A stretch of DNA of 64,000 nucleotides from an uncultured Roseburia sp. (GCA_934292805.1 CAKQXQ010000004.1:1-64000); one strand, 5' to 3'; shown: positions 44,214 to 53,583, counted from the stretch's first letter. Notes: generated from the sequence alone by a model not told the origin. Program-made: numbers and translations.

Positions 44214-45743
44214 ATGAAAAACAAAAGAGTTCTGGCAGCCTTATTAGTAGCTGCAATGTCACTTGGATTAACAGCCTGTGGCGGTAACAACTCAGGTTCT
44301 GTAAATGGAACAGAGAGCGGAAGCAAAGCAGACGGAAACTACGATCAGGTTACATATGCATATTGCACATTCAACAATATTCCGACAGAGGAAGACCTTG
44401 ATGTTGTAGAAGAAGCAATTAATGAAATTACAAGAGAAAAGATTGGTGTAGAGGTAACATTACAGCCAATGGCAATTTCAGATTACTCCAGCAAAGTAAG
44501 CCTTGCATTACAGGGTGGAGAGAAAATCGATATTTTTGAATCCCTTGGTGATTTCAACAACTATGTAGCAACAGATATGACATATGAATTAAACGATCTT
44601 CTGGACGAGTATGGACAGGGAATCAAAGATACAGTTGGAGATGACTGGCTTGCAGCATGTACAGCAGATGGAAATATCTATGGTGTACCAACCATGAAAC
44701 CGGTAGCATTGACACCTATGGTAGTTTACAGACAGGATATCGCAGATGAACTTGGTATTGATATGAGCCAGGTTAATTCCATGGAAGATATGACAGCTGT
44801 TTTAAAACAGGTGAAAGAAGCATATCCGGATATGATTCCACTTGCACCTGTACAGACTGGTGAGATTGGTGTATCTACAAATTATGGTGAGGTTGATTTC
44901 TTAACAGATGACAGATATAGCCCGGTTGGAGTTCTTGTTGGTGATGATCTTACCGTACAGGATTTATATTCCACAGATTTATTTAAAGAAAAATGTGAAC
45001 TTGTAAGAAGCTGGTACAATGATGGACTTGTTATGCAGGATGCAGCTACAACAACAAGTGCTGCAGCAGAGACAATGAGTTCAGGAAATTACTTTGGATA
45101 TATTGCAGCATACAGCTATCCGGAAGCAGATACCGCAGCTTCTCTTCAGGCACAGTGTGGTAATTATCCGATCGGAGCTAAGATCATTGGTGATGCATAC
45201 CTTTCAACAGGTGACTTAAATGCAATCAGCTGGATGATCGCATCCACAACAGATGTTCCGGAAGCAGCAATGAAATTCTTAAATCTGACTTATACAGATG
45301 CTGATATCATCAATTTATTAATTTATGGTGTTGAAGGCAGAGATTATGTATTAAATGATGATGGAACAGTTTCTTATCCGGAGGGAGAAGATGCAACAAC
45401 TGTACCATATACAGCACAGTTAAGCTGCGGAACATTAGGAAACTTCTTCTTAATGTATCCAACAGCAGGAACTGATCCGGCATCTCTTGACTGGGAGTTA
45501 GAGCAGAACAAGACAGCTAAGACATCACCTGCAATGGGATTCACATTTGATTCCGGCAGTGTAAAGACACAGTATACAGCTGTTAAGAACGTTATTTCCC
45601 AGTACCTCCCAGGATTAATCTGCGGAAGTCTGGATCCGGATACAGAAATTGACAAATTTGTCAAAGCATTAAATGATGCAGGATATCAGGATATTTTAAA
45701 TGCAAAACAGGAACAGTTAGATGCCTGGGCAGCTCAGAAATAA
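44214..45743 (+). CDS. ABC sugar-binding lipoprotein (LplA-like, DUF3502 type)
   Basis: This 509-aa extracellular binding protein has a lipobox (GLTACGGN), a Gly/Ser linker and a two-lobed binding domain with features of the YtcQ/LplA group used for complex oligosaccharides. GAGGAGG precedes the ATG. The gene is followed by a GNRA hairpin and two permease genes. The large size and the YesMN neighbours point to an oligosaccharide or a glycoconjugate rather than a simple sugar. Confidence 0.88.
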   Translation: MKNKRVLAALLVAAMSLGLTACGGNNSGSVNGTESGSKADGNYDQVTYAYCTFNNIPTEEDLDVVEEAINEITREKIGVEVTLQPMAISDYSSKVSLALQGGEKIDIFESLGDFNNYVATDMTYELNDLLDEYGQGIKDTVGDDWLAACTADGNIYGVPTMKPVALTPMVVYRQDIADELGIDMSQVNSMEDMTAVLKQVKEAYPDMIPLAPVQTGEIGVSTNYGEVDFLTDDRYSPVGVLVGDDLTVQDLYSTDLFKEKCELVRSWYNDGLVMQDAATTTSAAAETMSSGNYFGYIAAYSYPEADTAASLQAQCGNYPIGAKIIGDAYLSTGDLNAISWMIASTTDVPEAAMKFLNLTYTDADIINLLIYGVEGRDYVLNDDGTVSYPEGEDATTVPYTAQLSCGTLGNFFLMYPTAGTDPASLDWELEQNKTAKTSPAMGFTFDSGSVKTQYTAVKNVISQYLPGLICGSLDPDTEIDKFVKALNDAGYQDILNAKQEQLDAWAAQK

Positions 45744-45772
45744 TTAGGTAATAAAGTTTCAAAGACAGAGAG

Positions 45773-45798
45773 AACTGCCGCAGAGATGCGGCAGTTTT
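45773..45798 (+). promoter_or_regulatory. GNRA hairpin between binding-protein and permease genes
   Basis: A perfect 10-bp stem (45773-45782 with 45787-45796) with a GAGA tetraloop and a short T-tract. It could stop part of the transcripts or stabilise the binding-protein mRNA. Confidence 0.75.
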
Positions 45799-45816
45799 AC
45801 AGAAATGGAGATTAGG

Positions 45817-46746
45817 ATGGAAAAGGCAATTGCAAAAGGCAAAAAGACAAAATTTAAAAATCTGCCGCTGTTTATGATCGCACTGCCGGGAATTGTTTAT
45901 CTGCTGATCAACAATTATGTACCAATGTTCGGTGTTTTCCTGGCTTTTAAAAACTATAGCCTGAGAAAAGGCGTATTCGGAAGTGACTGGTGTGGTCTTC
46001 AGAATTTCGAATTCCTGTTTAAAACAAAAGATGCATGGATCATGACACGAAACACTATTTTATATAATGTTGCATTTATCGTGATCGGAACGATTGTAGC
46101 GATTGCAATTGCAGTTATGATGTGTGAGCTCGGTGAACGGAAAAGAGTAAAGATTTTTCAGGCATCATTACTTTTACCAAATCTTTTATCCTGGGTTGTA
46201 ATCGGATTCATTGCATATGCATTCTTAAATGCGGATACAGGATTTATTAACAAAACAATTCTTGCAGGGTTGGGATTAAATCCGGTGTCATGGTATTCTT
46301 ACACAGGTGCATGGCCGGCAATCCTTATTATTGTAAATTTATGGAAAAATATGGGATATCAGTCAATTGTATATATGGCAAGTATCTCAGGTATCGATAA
46401 ATCGATCTATGAAGCAGCTGCAATTGACGGAGCAACCAAAATGCAGCAGATCTTTAAGATCACCCTGCCGATGTTAAAACCAACAGTAATTACCTTAACA
46501 TTAATGTCTATCGGTAGAATTTTCTATTCAGACTTCGGATTATTCTATCAGGTTCCACAGAATTCAGGTGCGTTATTTAATGTAACACAGACAATTGATA
46601 CCTATGTATACCGTGGATTAATGGAATTAAACGATGTAGGTATGTCAGCAGCAGCCGGATTATATCAGTCTTTGGTAGGATTTATTCTTGTATTAGTTGC
46701 AAATGCGATTGTACGTAAATTAGATTCTGATAATGCATTATTCTAG
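45817..46746 (+). CDS. ABC permease (LplB/UgpA type)
   Basis: The start at 45817 was preferred because GGAG lies 6 nt upstream; the ATG at 45805 has no site. The 309-aa protein has six helices, an early YVPMFGVFLAFKNYS motif of the LplB group and the ATPase-contact loop EAAAIDGATKMQQIFKITLP. It forms the channel with the following permease. Confidence 0.92.
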   Translation: MEKAIAKGKKTKFKNLPLFMIALPGIVYLLINNYVPMFGVFLAFKNYSLRKGVFGSDWCGLQNFEFLFKTKDAWIMTRNTILYNVAFIVIGTIVAIAIAVMMCELGERKRVKIFQASLLLPNLLSWVVIGFIAYAFLNADTGFINKTILAGLGLNPVSWYSYTGAWPAILIIVNLWKNMGYQSIVYMASISGIDKSIYEAAAIDGATKMQQIFKITLPMLKPTVITLTLMSIGRIFYSDFGLFYQVPQNSGALFNVTQTIDTYVYRGLMELNDVGMSAAAGLYQSLVGFILVLVANAIVRKLDSDNALF

Positions 46747-46758
46747 GAGGGGCAGAAA

Positions 46759-47643
46759 ATGACGGAAAGTAAAAGTTTTAACCGCGCAGCAACAGTGATT
46801 CTTACTGTGATGGTTGTGATCGCAATGATGCCGATCCTTCTGATAGTAATTGCATCATTTTCATCAGAGGCATCTCTGATCCGTAACGGATATACCTATC
46901 TGCCAGAAGAGTGGAGCTTTGATGCTTACTACTATATGGTAAAACAGGGAGTTATGATCGTAAGATCCTATGGAGTTTCTTTCCTGGTAACATTTGCAGG
47001 TACAGCAATCAGTGTAATACTTACCACAATGCTTGCATATCCAATGTCAAGAAAATCATTTAAATACAGAAATGCACTGGCATTCTTCGTATTTTTTACA
47101 ATGTTATTCAATGGCGGAATCGTACCATCTTATATCATGTGGACAAAATTCTTCCAGATTAAAAATACGATATGGGCACTGATCATCCCGAACTATCTGG
47201 TAACAGCATTTAATGTTATTCTAGTAAAAAACTATTACCAGAACAGTGTTCCAGATTCCCTGATCGAAGCAGCACAGTTAGATGGTGCTTCTGAGTTAAA
47301 GATTTTCTTTAAGGTTATGCTTCCACTTGCAGTTCCTACAGTCGCAACGATTAGTTTGTTCACCGGAATCTGCTACTGGAATGACTGGACCAACGGATTA
47401 TACTATATCAGCAATGAAAAGCTTTATAGTATCCAGCAGCTGCTGATGAAAATTATGAATAATATCCAGGCACTGCGTTCCAATTCCACTGCGGCACTGA
47501 TCGGTACAGGTTCTGTGGATCTTCCGGGAACATCGATCCGTATGGCAATGGCAGTGATCGGAATCCTTCCAATCATGCTCATTTATCCTTTCGTACAGAA
47601 GTATCTGGTAAAAGGTGTTGTAGTCGGAGCTGTTAAGGGCTGA
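46759..47643 (+). CDS. ABC permease (LplC/UgpE type)
   Basis: The 294-aa partner permease has six helices and the contact loop EAAQLDGASELKIFFKVMLP, ending VKGVVVGAVKG. GGAGGGG precedes the ATG 13 bp after the first permease. No ATPase gene follows, as in the sucrose operon. Confidence 0.92.
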   Translation: MTESKSFNRAATVILTVMVVIAMMPILLIVIASFSSEASLIRNGYTYLPEEWSFDAYYYMVKQGVMIVRSYGVSFLVTFAGTAISVILTTMLAYPMSRKSFKYRNALAFFVFFTMLFNGGIVPSYIMWTKFFQIKNTIWALIIPNYLVTAFNVILVKNYYQNSVPDSLIEAAQLDGASELKIFFKVMLPLAVPTVATISLFTGICYWNDWTNGLYYISNEKLYSIQQLLMKIMNNIQALRSNSTAALIGTGSVDLPGTSIRMAMAVIGILPIMLIYPFVQKYLVKGVVVGAVKG

Positions 47644-47691
47644 TGCATGGAAAAACCGATTCTAATTTCTTAAAATATTAATTGTAATGTC

Positions 47692-47756
47692 AGAGGGCAG
47701 ATTGTGAAAGACCAAGTTGCATAAAAGCAATCTGGAATGAACGATCTGCTCTTTTT
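47692..47756 (+). terminator. Probable terminator after the permease genes
   Basis: AGAGGGCAGAT near 47693 pairs, with a bulge, with ATCTGCTCT at 47744-47752 and T5 follows. A small TTGC/GCAA hairpin lies in the long loop. It may give partial termination before the NIF3 cassette. Confidence 0.55.
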
Positions 47757-47782
47757 GCATCATCATATTACTGGAAAACTCT

Positions 47783-47837
47783 CATTTCGAGCTGAGTTCA
47801 GGCAGGTCTGTCCCCGGCAGGAACCCAGCCCGAAATG
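47783..47837. promoter_or_regulatory. Long imperfect hairpin before the NIF3 cassette
   Basis: Two 17-nt arms (47783-47799 and 47821-47837) pair except for two A-C mismatches and enclose a 21-nt loop. No T-tract follows. It ends 38 nt before the first NIF3-like start, in the likely leader RNA. Confidence 0.55.
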
Positions 47838-47875
47838 GGAAAAAATATAACAACAGAAAGCAGGGAATAAAGAAT

Positions 47876-48703
47876 ATGACAGTTAGAGAAATCGTAGATG
47901 AAATCATAGCAAAAGCAGGAGTAGAGCCGCTCCCGGAAGATAAAACATGTGATCACTTAATGACCGGAAGCTGGGACATGGAAGTAAAAGGAATTGTATC
48001 TACATTTATGGCCACAGTGGATGTTATTAAAGAAACGATCAACCTGGGAGCAAACTTCATTATCACTCACGAACCGACCTGGTTTTCCGGTGCGGATGAC
48101 ACAGAGTGGCTTTCCAATGATCCGGTTTATCTTGAGAAAAAGAAACTGATCGAGGAACATAATATTGCAATCTGGAGATTCCATGACCATATGCACATGA
48201 GTCACGAAGATGGTATTTACCGTGGATTTGATGAAGAATTAGATTGGGCGAAATATCGCGTAGCGGGTACCGGGGAACTCGGATGGTTTGGAGCAATTTA
48301 TGAGCTTCCGGAGACAACTTTAGAGGAGCTTGCACATTTCTTCCAGAAAAAAATGGATATGAAGGTTGTCCAGCTTGTAGGAAATCCGAAAATGCCTGTA
48401 AAACGTGTCAGTGTTTTAGTAGGTGGTGGAAGCCTTGGACTTGGACAGGAAAATCTTCCTATGCGGCATATGAAACAGGAGAATATCGATGTTGCAATCT
48501 GCGGTGATATTACAGAATGGACACTTTCTGCTTACGTAAGGGATGCAGCACAGATGGGCATGAACAAGGGAATGTTAGTGCTTGGACATGAGAGAAGTGA
48601 AGAGTGGGGTATGAAGCATCTTCCGGCATGGCTTACAAGTATTACCGGTGATCTTCCGGTGAACTTTGTGGATGCGAAAGAACCGTTTACTTATATCGTA
48701 TAA
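47876..48703 (+). CDS. NIF3-like dinuclear metal protein, paralog 1
   Basis: This 275-aa protein belongs to the NIF3 (GTP cyclohydrolase type 2-like) fold. Metal-ligand regions are ITHEPTWFSG (the usual His-His pair here reads His-Glu), WRFHDHMHMSHEDG and a late GHERSEEWGM with the H-x(3)-E pattern. Family members form hexameric toroids with two metals per subunit; true substrates are mostly unknown. It is cytoplasmic. A DUF3237-like gene and a second NIF3 paralog follow, after an ABC importer, so a metal-dependent hydrolase acting on the imported compound is a reasonable inference. Confidence 0.82.
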   Translation: MTVREIVDEIIAKAGVEPLPEDKTCDHLMTGSWDMEVKGIVSTFMATVDVIKETINLGANFIITHEPTWFSGADDTEWLSNDPVYLEKKKLIEEHNIAIWRFHDHMHMSHEDGIYRGFDEELDWAKYRVAGTGELGWFGAIYELPETTLEELAHFFQKKMDMKVVQLVGNPKMPVKRVSVLVGGGSLGLGQENLPMRHMKQENIDVAICGDITEWTLSAYVRDAAQMGMNKGMLVLGHERSEEWGMKHLPAWLTSITGDLPVNFVDAKEPFTYIV

Positions 48704-48798
48704 AGGAAGTTTATACGGCTATTTATTCAGCAATAGCGTTTGGTTAAGGAAAGATAGTAATTTTATTACAATGTAATACAAAGATGGGAGCAGAAAAA

Positions 48799-49206
48799 AT
48801 GCAGGAAATTTTAACGATCCAGGTTCGGACGACAGAATTTCTGGAGGTAAAGGGAAGTAGAGCAGAGGCTTTAATGATTACATTTGACGGAATCTGTGAC
48901 TGTGAGAACTTTAAAGGGAAAATACTTCCTGGAGGAGTGGATACACAGAAGGAATTTTATCCAGAACCACGGACACTTTCGGCTCGCTATATGTTAGAAG
49001 GTGTGGATAGAGAAGGAAAATCATGTCACATCTTTATTGAGAACAATGGAGCTGCAGGCGAGAAGGGCATGGTTGAGAAAACGACACCAAGGATTATTAC
49101 GGACAGTGAGTGCTTGAACTGGATGGAGACAGCGGACTTGTCAGGAACGATCACACCATGGGAAAAAGGAGTAGTGATCCATATATTTGAAAAAGAGTGT
49201 GATTGA
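48799..49206 (+). CDS. DUF3237-like small protein
   Basis: The 135-aa protein starts at ATG 48799 with GGAG 9 nt upstream; a 5-codon longer start at 48784 has none. PGGVDTQKEF, LSARYMLEG and HIFIENNG in the middle and a Thr-rich RIITDSECLNWMETADL resemble the DUF3237 family of small beta-barrel proteins of unknown function. There is no signal peptide. It sits between two NIF3-like genes in one transcription unit, so it probably works on the same compound. Confidence 0.65.
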   Translation: MQEILTIQVRTTEFLEVKGSRAEALMITFDGICDCENFKGKILPGGVDTQKEFYPEPRTLSARYMLEGVDREGKSCHIFIENNGAAGEKGMVEKTTPRIITDSECLNWMETADLSGTITPWEKGVVIHIFEKECD

Positions 49207-49264
49207 AAAAACAGGCAGAATACTGTGGTACAGTATCAGATAACAGAGAGGTGGACTAGAAATC

Positions 49265-50125
49265 ATGACAATCAAAGAGATTACAGACAAAATTTTAACT
49301 TATCATCCAAAATTCGATGATTCATATGACGGATGCGATGGCTTCAAATCTGGAAATCCGGACGACGAATGTACAGGCATTGTATCTGCACTTGTACCAA
49401 CTATAGATGTGATCAAAAAGACAGCAGCGTTAGGATGCAATCTTTTATATGTACATGAACCATCCTATTATTCCACACCGGATTACCCGGACTGGAGAGC
49501 AGGATTTGAGAACAAGATTTATGAGGAGAAAAAAGCACTTTTGGATCAGTATGGAATTGCAATCTGGAGAGATCATGACCATACACATGCACACAATCCG
49601 GATGGAATTTTTACCGGTGTGATCAAATATCTTGGATGGGAACAGTATCGCGTAAATGCAGATGCGGAAGGAATGACAATGTACTTTGAGTTCCCGGATA
49701 TGACAGTGGAAAAGATGAATGCATTATTGAAAGAGAAGATGTGTTTAAACGGAATCCGCTATATTGGAAATCCGAAGGATAAGCTTAGGAAAGTTGCAAT
49801 TGTGGGACATTTATTGCCGAACATATTTGAACATCAGCCAACAACCGGAGATGGCTTCTGCAAGGAGTATGCAACCGAAGTGATCCGTATAATGGAAGAG
49901 GAAGATGTGGATGCAATCATTCCGGGAGAGACAATCGACTGGACTGTGATGTCTTATATCAGAGATGCAGTACAGCTTGGAAAAGTGAAAGCAGCATTTA
50001 ATGTAGGACATTTCAATCTGGAGGAGCTTGGAATGAAGTATGCCACGGACTGGATCCCGGAAGTAATCGGGAATGCGGTGCCGGTGCATTATGTGCCGAG
50101 TGGAGATATCTATAATTTTGAGTAA
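49265..50125 (+). CDS. NIF3-like dinuclear metal protein, paralog 2
   Basis: This 286-aa protein shares the layout of the NIF3-like protein two genes upstream: VHEPSYYSTPDYPDW, WRDHDHTHAHNPDG and a late GHFNLEELGM. The strong divergence between the two suggests an old duplication with separate roles, for example two subunits or two consecutive steps. AGAGAGGTGG precedes the ATG. A terminator follows, closing the cassette. Confidence 0.82.
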   Translation: MTIKEITDKILTYHPKFDDSYDGCDGFKSGNPDDECTGIVSALVPTIDVIKKTAALGCNLLYVHEPSYYSTPDYPDWRAGFENKIYEEKKALLDQYGIAIWRDHDHTHAHNPDGIFTGVIKYLGWEQYRVNADAEGMTMYFEFPDMTVEKMNALLKEKMCLNGIRYIGNPKDKLRKVAIVGHLLPNIFEHQPTTGDGFCKEYATEVIRIMEEEDVDAIIPGETIDWTVMSYIRDAVQLGKVKAAFNVGHFNLEELGMKYATDWIPEVIGNAVPVHYVPSGDIYNFE

Positions 50126-50176
50126 AAAGAATATCAGGTACAGAAAGTAATATTTTTTAGTGTCAGGATTAGAATG

Positions 50177-50219
50177 AAAGTCAGCAAAAAGATTGAGTAG
50201 ATCTTTTTTGCTGACTTTT
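50177..50219 (+). terminator. Intrinsic terminator
   Basis: A long stem, AAAGTCAGC plus an A-tract and GAT (50177-50193), pairs with 50201-50219 with one bulged T. It ends the NIF3 cassette. Confidence 0.8.
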
Positions 50220-50261
50220 CTGTATTAAATGAACTGAAATTTTTTAATATGATGAAAAACT

Positions 50262-50290
50262 TTGACATATTCGTCTTTTTAAAGTAACAT
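50262..50290 (+). promoter_or_regulatory. Promoter of the AbiE-type locus
   Basis: TTGACA (50262-50267) and TAACAT (50285-50290) are 17 bp apart, about 35 nt before the antitoxin gene. Confidence 0.7.
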
Positions 50291-50330
50291 ATAAATGAAA
50301 ACATAAATTTCATATTTGTGAGGTGGCAAT

Positions 50331-50948
50331 ATGTTATATGATTACATTGTTAATAATTACGATAAAGACGAACCTATCTTTTTATATGAGTTGCCGGGAA
50401 AATCAAGAGATTATATACGCCAGGAGATGAAACAATTGGTGGATGAAGGAAAAATAGAGCGTTTATACAATGGGGTATATTATTTATCTTATACAACGCT
50501 TCTTGGAACAAAAGGAAAAATTTCTATTGATAAATTTATAGAAAAAAAATATCTTTCATATCAAGGGACAACATCTGGATATATAACAGGGATACAACTT
50601 GCTAATATGTATGGATTCACAACTCAGAATGCGGCTTGTATTGAAGTGTGTTCTAATGCAGCTACAACAAAACAGCGGAAAATTGAGATTGACGGACGAA
50701 AAGTGATTGTATACAAACCAATTATTGAAATTAACGAGCAAAATAAATCAGCACTTCAATTTTTGGATCTGATGTCGTCTATAGATAAGTATAGTGAATT
50801 TTCAGGAGACGAGCTTCAAAGCAGACTGAGGGAATTTGTAAAGCTTATAAATGTTGACTTTAAAAAGGTCAGAGAATATATTTCAGAATTTCCAGATCGT
50901 GTTTTCCGGAATATTTATGAAGGGGGATTGATGGGTGAACTGGTATAA
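50331..50948 (+). CDS. AbiEi-like antitoxin/transcriptional regulator
   Basis: This 205-aa protein has an N-terminal winged helix-turn-helix (SRDYIRQEMKQLVDEGKIER, then LYNGVYYL) followed by a region typical of AbiEi/DUF6088 antitoxins. In type IV AbiE systems this protein represses its own promoter and prevents toxicity of the AbiEii nucleotidyltransferase. The stop overlaps the start of the toxin gene by 14 nt, the usual coupled arrangement. Base composition is lower in GC than the neighbours, consistent with transfer. Confidence 0.82.
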   Translation: MLYDYIVNNYDKDEPIFLYELPGKSRDYIRQEMKQLVDEGKIERLYNGVYYLSYTTLLGTKGKISIDKFIEKKYLSYQGTTSGYITGIQLANMYGFTTQNAACIEVCSNAATTKQRKIEIDGRKVIVYKPIIEINEQNKSALQFLDLMSSIDKYSEFSGDELQSRLREFVKLINVDFKKVREYISEFPDRVFRNIYEGGLMGELV

Positions 50949-53523
50949 AGAATATGCAAGGGAGTGGAAAGAAATAATAGAGACGGTATCTCGCGAGATT
51001 GGAAGAACAGAATTAATGATCGAAAAAGATACAGTACAATCATTTTTTTTACTTGAACTATCAAAAGCCGACCTGCCGTTAGTTTTTAAAGGCGGAACAT
51101 CGTTATCCAAGGTGTACAATTTAATTGACAGATTTTCAGAAGATATTGATTTATCAATGAATCGAAAACCGACAGAGTCTGAGAAAAAGGCTTCAAAGAA
51201 TTTGATTATTCGGGTCGCGGAATCATTAGGAATGACATTAGTTAACCCGGATAAAATAAAATCAAGACATGATTATAATATGTATATTTTTAAATATTCA
51301 TCATTATTTTCAGATGTTCCAATGGAAATTATAATAGAGACAAGCTATTATCAAACGGTATATCCGGTAGAGAAATATGAAATAGGAAGTATTGTTGGAA
51401 GATTTTGTGAAGAACGGAATATTCAGCTTCCTATTTTATTTGAAGCATCGAAAATTTATATGAATGTACAGTCTGTAAAGCGAACATTTGTAGATAAGAT
51501 ATTTGCAATATGTGATTATAGAATTCAAAATATGCAAGATCACCATTCGAGACACTTATATGATATTTGTAAATTGGTTAAGGAGGTGCAGCTAAATGAA
51601 GAATTAGATAAGCTGATCGACAGCGTACGTGAAGATAGAATGTTATCAAAAAATAATCCTTCTGCCCAGTTACAATATGTAATTCCAGAGATATTGAAGG
51701 AAATAATAGATAGCAGATTTTACGAATCTGATTATAAAAATATTACACAAAAGCTTTTATATGATGAAATCGACTATGATTATGCAGTGCAAAATGGAAT
51801 TGCACTTATAGCAAAATCAGATGTATTTCTTTACAAAAAAATAAAAATTGAGAAAAAAGCACTGCCAGTAGGAATTTCGGATTATGTACGTGCACAATCG
51901 GAGTATTACTATGTTGATAAGACGCTGCTGATCAAAGAGTTTTTGGACAGAAAACCATTAGTCTCATTATTTACCAGACCAAGAAGATTTGGTAAAACTT
52001 TGAATATGGACATGCTCAGAGTATTTTTTGAAATATCAGAGGATGATACCAGCAGGTACTTTACAGATAAAGCAATCTGGAAATGTGGCGAAAAATATCG
52101 CAGGCATCAGGGGAAATATCCAGTTATTTTTTTAACCTTCAAAGAGGTTAAATTCGATACGTGGGAGGCAACCATAGACAAAATCCGCGAATTACTTCAG
52201 GAAGAATATGGGAGGCATCAGGAATTACTAAGCAGTGACAGGATCTCTCAGTATGAAAGAGAATATTTTGAGAAGATCTTAGGAACTACGGCAAATGAAG
52301 TGGAGCTTACGTTTGCACTTGAGCGGTTATCCAAAATGCTTACAGCCCATTATGGTAAGGCTCCGATTATCATTATTGATGAATATGATACACCTATTCA
52401 GGAGGGATATTCAAAAGATTTCTACCATGTAATTATCAGATTTATGAGAAATTTTTTCTCTGGGGCATTTAAAGATAACAAGAACTTGTCTTATGGCTTT
52501 TTGACAGGAATTCTGCGAATCGAACAGGAGAGTATTTTCAGTGGGCTGAATAACCTTTCCGTAAACACTGTGATGGATGAAGAATATGACAGCTTTTTCG
52601 GGTTTACAGAGAAAGAAACTGAAAAGCTTCTTGCATATTATGGTATGTCAGAAAAAGAAAATGAGCTTAGAGACTGGTACGATGGATATCTATTCGGGAA
52701 TGAAGAAATCTACAATCCATGGTCAGTGATCAATTACATCTCAAAAGGATGTATCCCACAGGCATACTGGGTAAACACAGGAAAAAATGAGATATTCGAA
52801 GAAATTATGAATGCTGCAACAGATGATGTTGTGGAAAAACTGTATATCTTATTACAAGGTGGGAGTGTCGTTGCAAGAATAGACCAGAATGTTGTATACA
52901 GATCGCTTGCAGAAGATCCTGCAAACATCTATAGTCTGTTGCTGGTTGCAGGATATCTGAAAACACAGAAAAAAGATTTGCAGGCAGACGGTTCCTATCT
53001 GTGTGAGGTAACTATCCCAAATAAAGAGATCACATCAGTTTACAAGAGTGAAATTCTGTCACATTTTTTACAGACAGGCGTTATCACAAGAACTACAGCA
53101 AATAAAATTGCAGAAAGCCTTTACGCAAATGACCATAAGAAATTACAAAGTGCTGTGGCGGAATATCTGGATAAATCTATAAGTTTTTATGACGGCGGAG
53201 CAGAAGGATTTTATCATGGCCTAATGCTTGGGTTGATAGCCTTGATGGACAATCAGTATAAGATTAAATCGAACAGAGAATCAGGTGATGGAAGATATGA
53301 TATATGCATGATTCCCAGAGAGAAACGATATCCGGGTATTCTTTTCGAATTAAAATGGGAAAAGAATCTGGAAGAAGAGGATCTTGACTTTCTGGCAGAG
53401 GAAGCATTGCAGCAGATTACTACATTAAGATATGATGCTGATATGCGAGAAGACGGAATAACAGATATCTTAAGGTTTGGCATTGCTTTTTCAGGGAAGA
53501 AAGTCAGGGTAAAGACGGAATAA
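50935..53523 (+). CDS. AbiEii-like toxin fused to AAA-ATPase/PD-(D/E)XK nuclease-like protein
   Basis: Start is GTG 50935, 7 nt behind GGGGGA. Residues 1 to about 300 form an AbiEii-type nucleotidyltransferase: GGTSLSK at 53-59 and D70/D72 in SEDIDLSM. AbiEii toxins modify tRNA or nucleotides and cause growth arrest in phage defence. From about residue 305 (KKALPVGISDYV) to the end the protein is a complete AAA-ATPase_like/PDDEXK_9 (DUF1703-type) protein: P-loop around K354 in TRPRRFGKT, IIIIDEYDTPI near 480, and D789 with E805-x-K807 (GRYDI, FELKW) as nuclease signature. These two are normally separate genes. The junction lies at a run of seven A (51835-51841); with six A the toxin would end there. 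No start with ribosome binding site exists for the second half alone. Confidence 0.85.
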   Translation: MNWYKEYAREWKEIIETVSREIGRTELMIEKDTVQSFFLLELSKADLPLVFKGGTSLSKVYNLIDRFSEDIDLSMNRKPTESEKKASKNLIIRVAESLGMTLVNPDKIKSRHDYNMYIFKYSSLFSDVPMEIIIETSYYQTVYPVEKYEIGSIVGRFCEERNIQLPILFEASKIYMNVQSVKRTFVDKIFAICDYRIQNMQDHHSRHLYDICKLVKEVQLNEELDKLIDSVREDRMLSKNNPSAQLQYVIPEILKEIIDSRFYESDYKNITQKLLYDEIDYDYAVQNGIALIAKSDVFLYKKIKIEKKALPVGISDYVRAQSEYYYVDKTLLIKEFLDRKPLVSLFTRPRRFGKTLNMDMLRVFFEISEDDTSRYFTDKAIWKCGEKYRRHQGKYPVIFLTFKEVKFDTWEATIDKIRELLQEEYGRHQELLSSDRISQYEREYFEKILGTTANEVELTFALERLSKMLTAHYGKAPIIIIDEYDTPIQEGYSKDFYHVIIRFMRNFFSGAFKDNKNLSYGFLTGILRIEQESIFSGLNNLSVNTVMDEEYDSFFGFTEKETEKLLAYYGMSEKENELRDWYDGYLFGNEEIYNPWSVINYISKGCIPQAYWVNTGKNEIFEEIMNAATDDVVEKLYILLQGGSVVARIDQNVVYRSLAEDPANIYSLLLVAGYLKTQKKDLQADGSYLCEVTIPNKEITSVYKSEILSHFLQTGVITRTTANKIAESLYANDHKKLQSAVAEYLDKSISFYDGGAEGFYHGLMLGLIALMDNQYKIKSNRESGDGRYDICMIPREKRYPGILFELKWEKNLEEEDLDFLAEEALQQITTLRYDADMREDGITDILRFGIAFSGKKVRVKTE

Positions 53524-53558
53524 GAATATGAAAAGATAGAAGAAACGCTGGTTTCGGC

Positions 53559-53583
53559 AAAAGCTGATGCTGGCGCTTTTTTT
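53559..53583 (+). terminator. Probable terminator of the AbiE locus
   Basis: AAAAGC (53559-53564) pairs with GCTTTT (53575-53580) and a T-tract follows. Confidence 0.5.
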
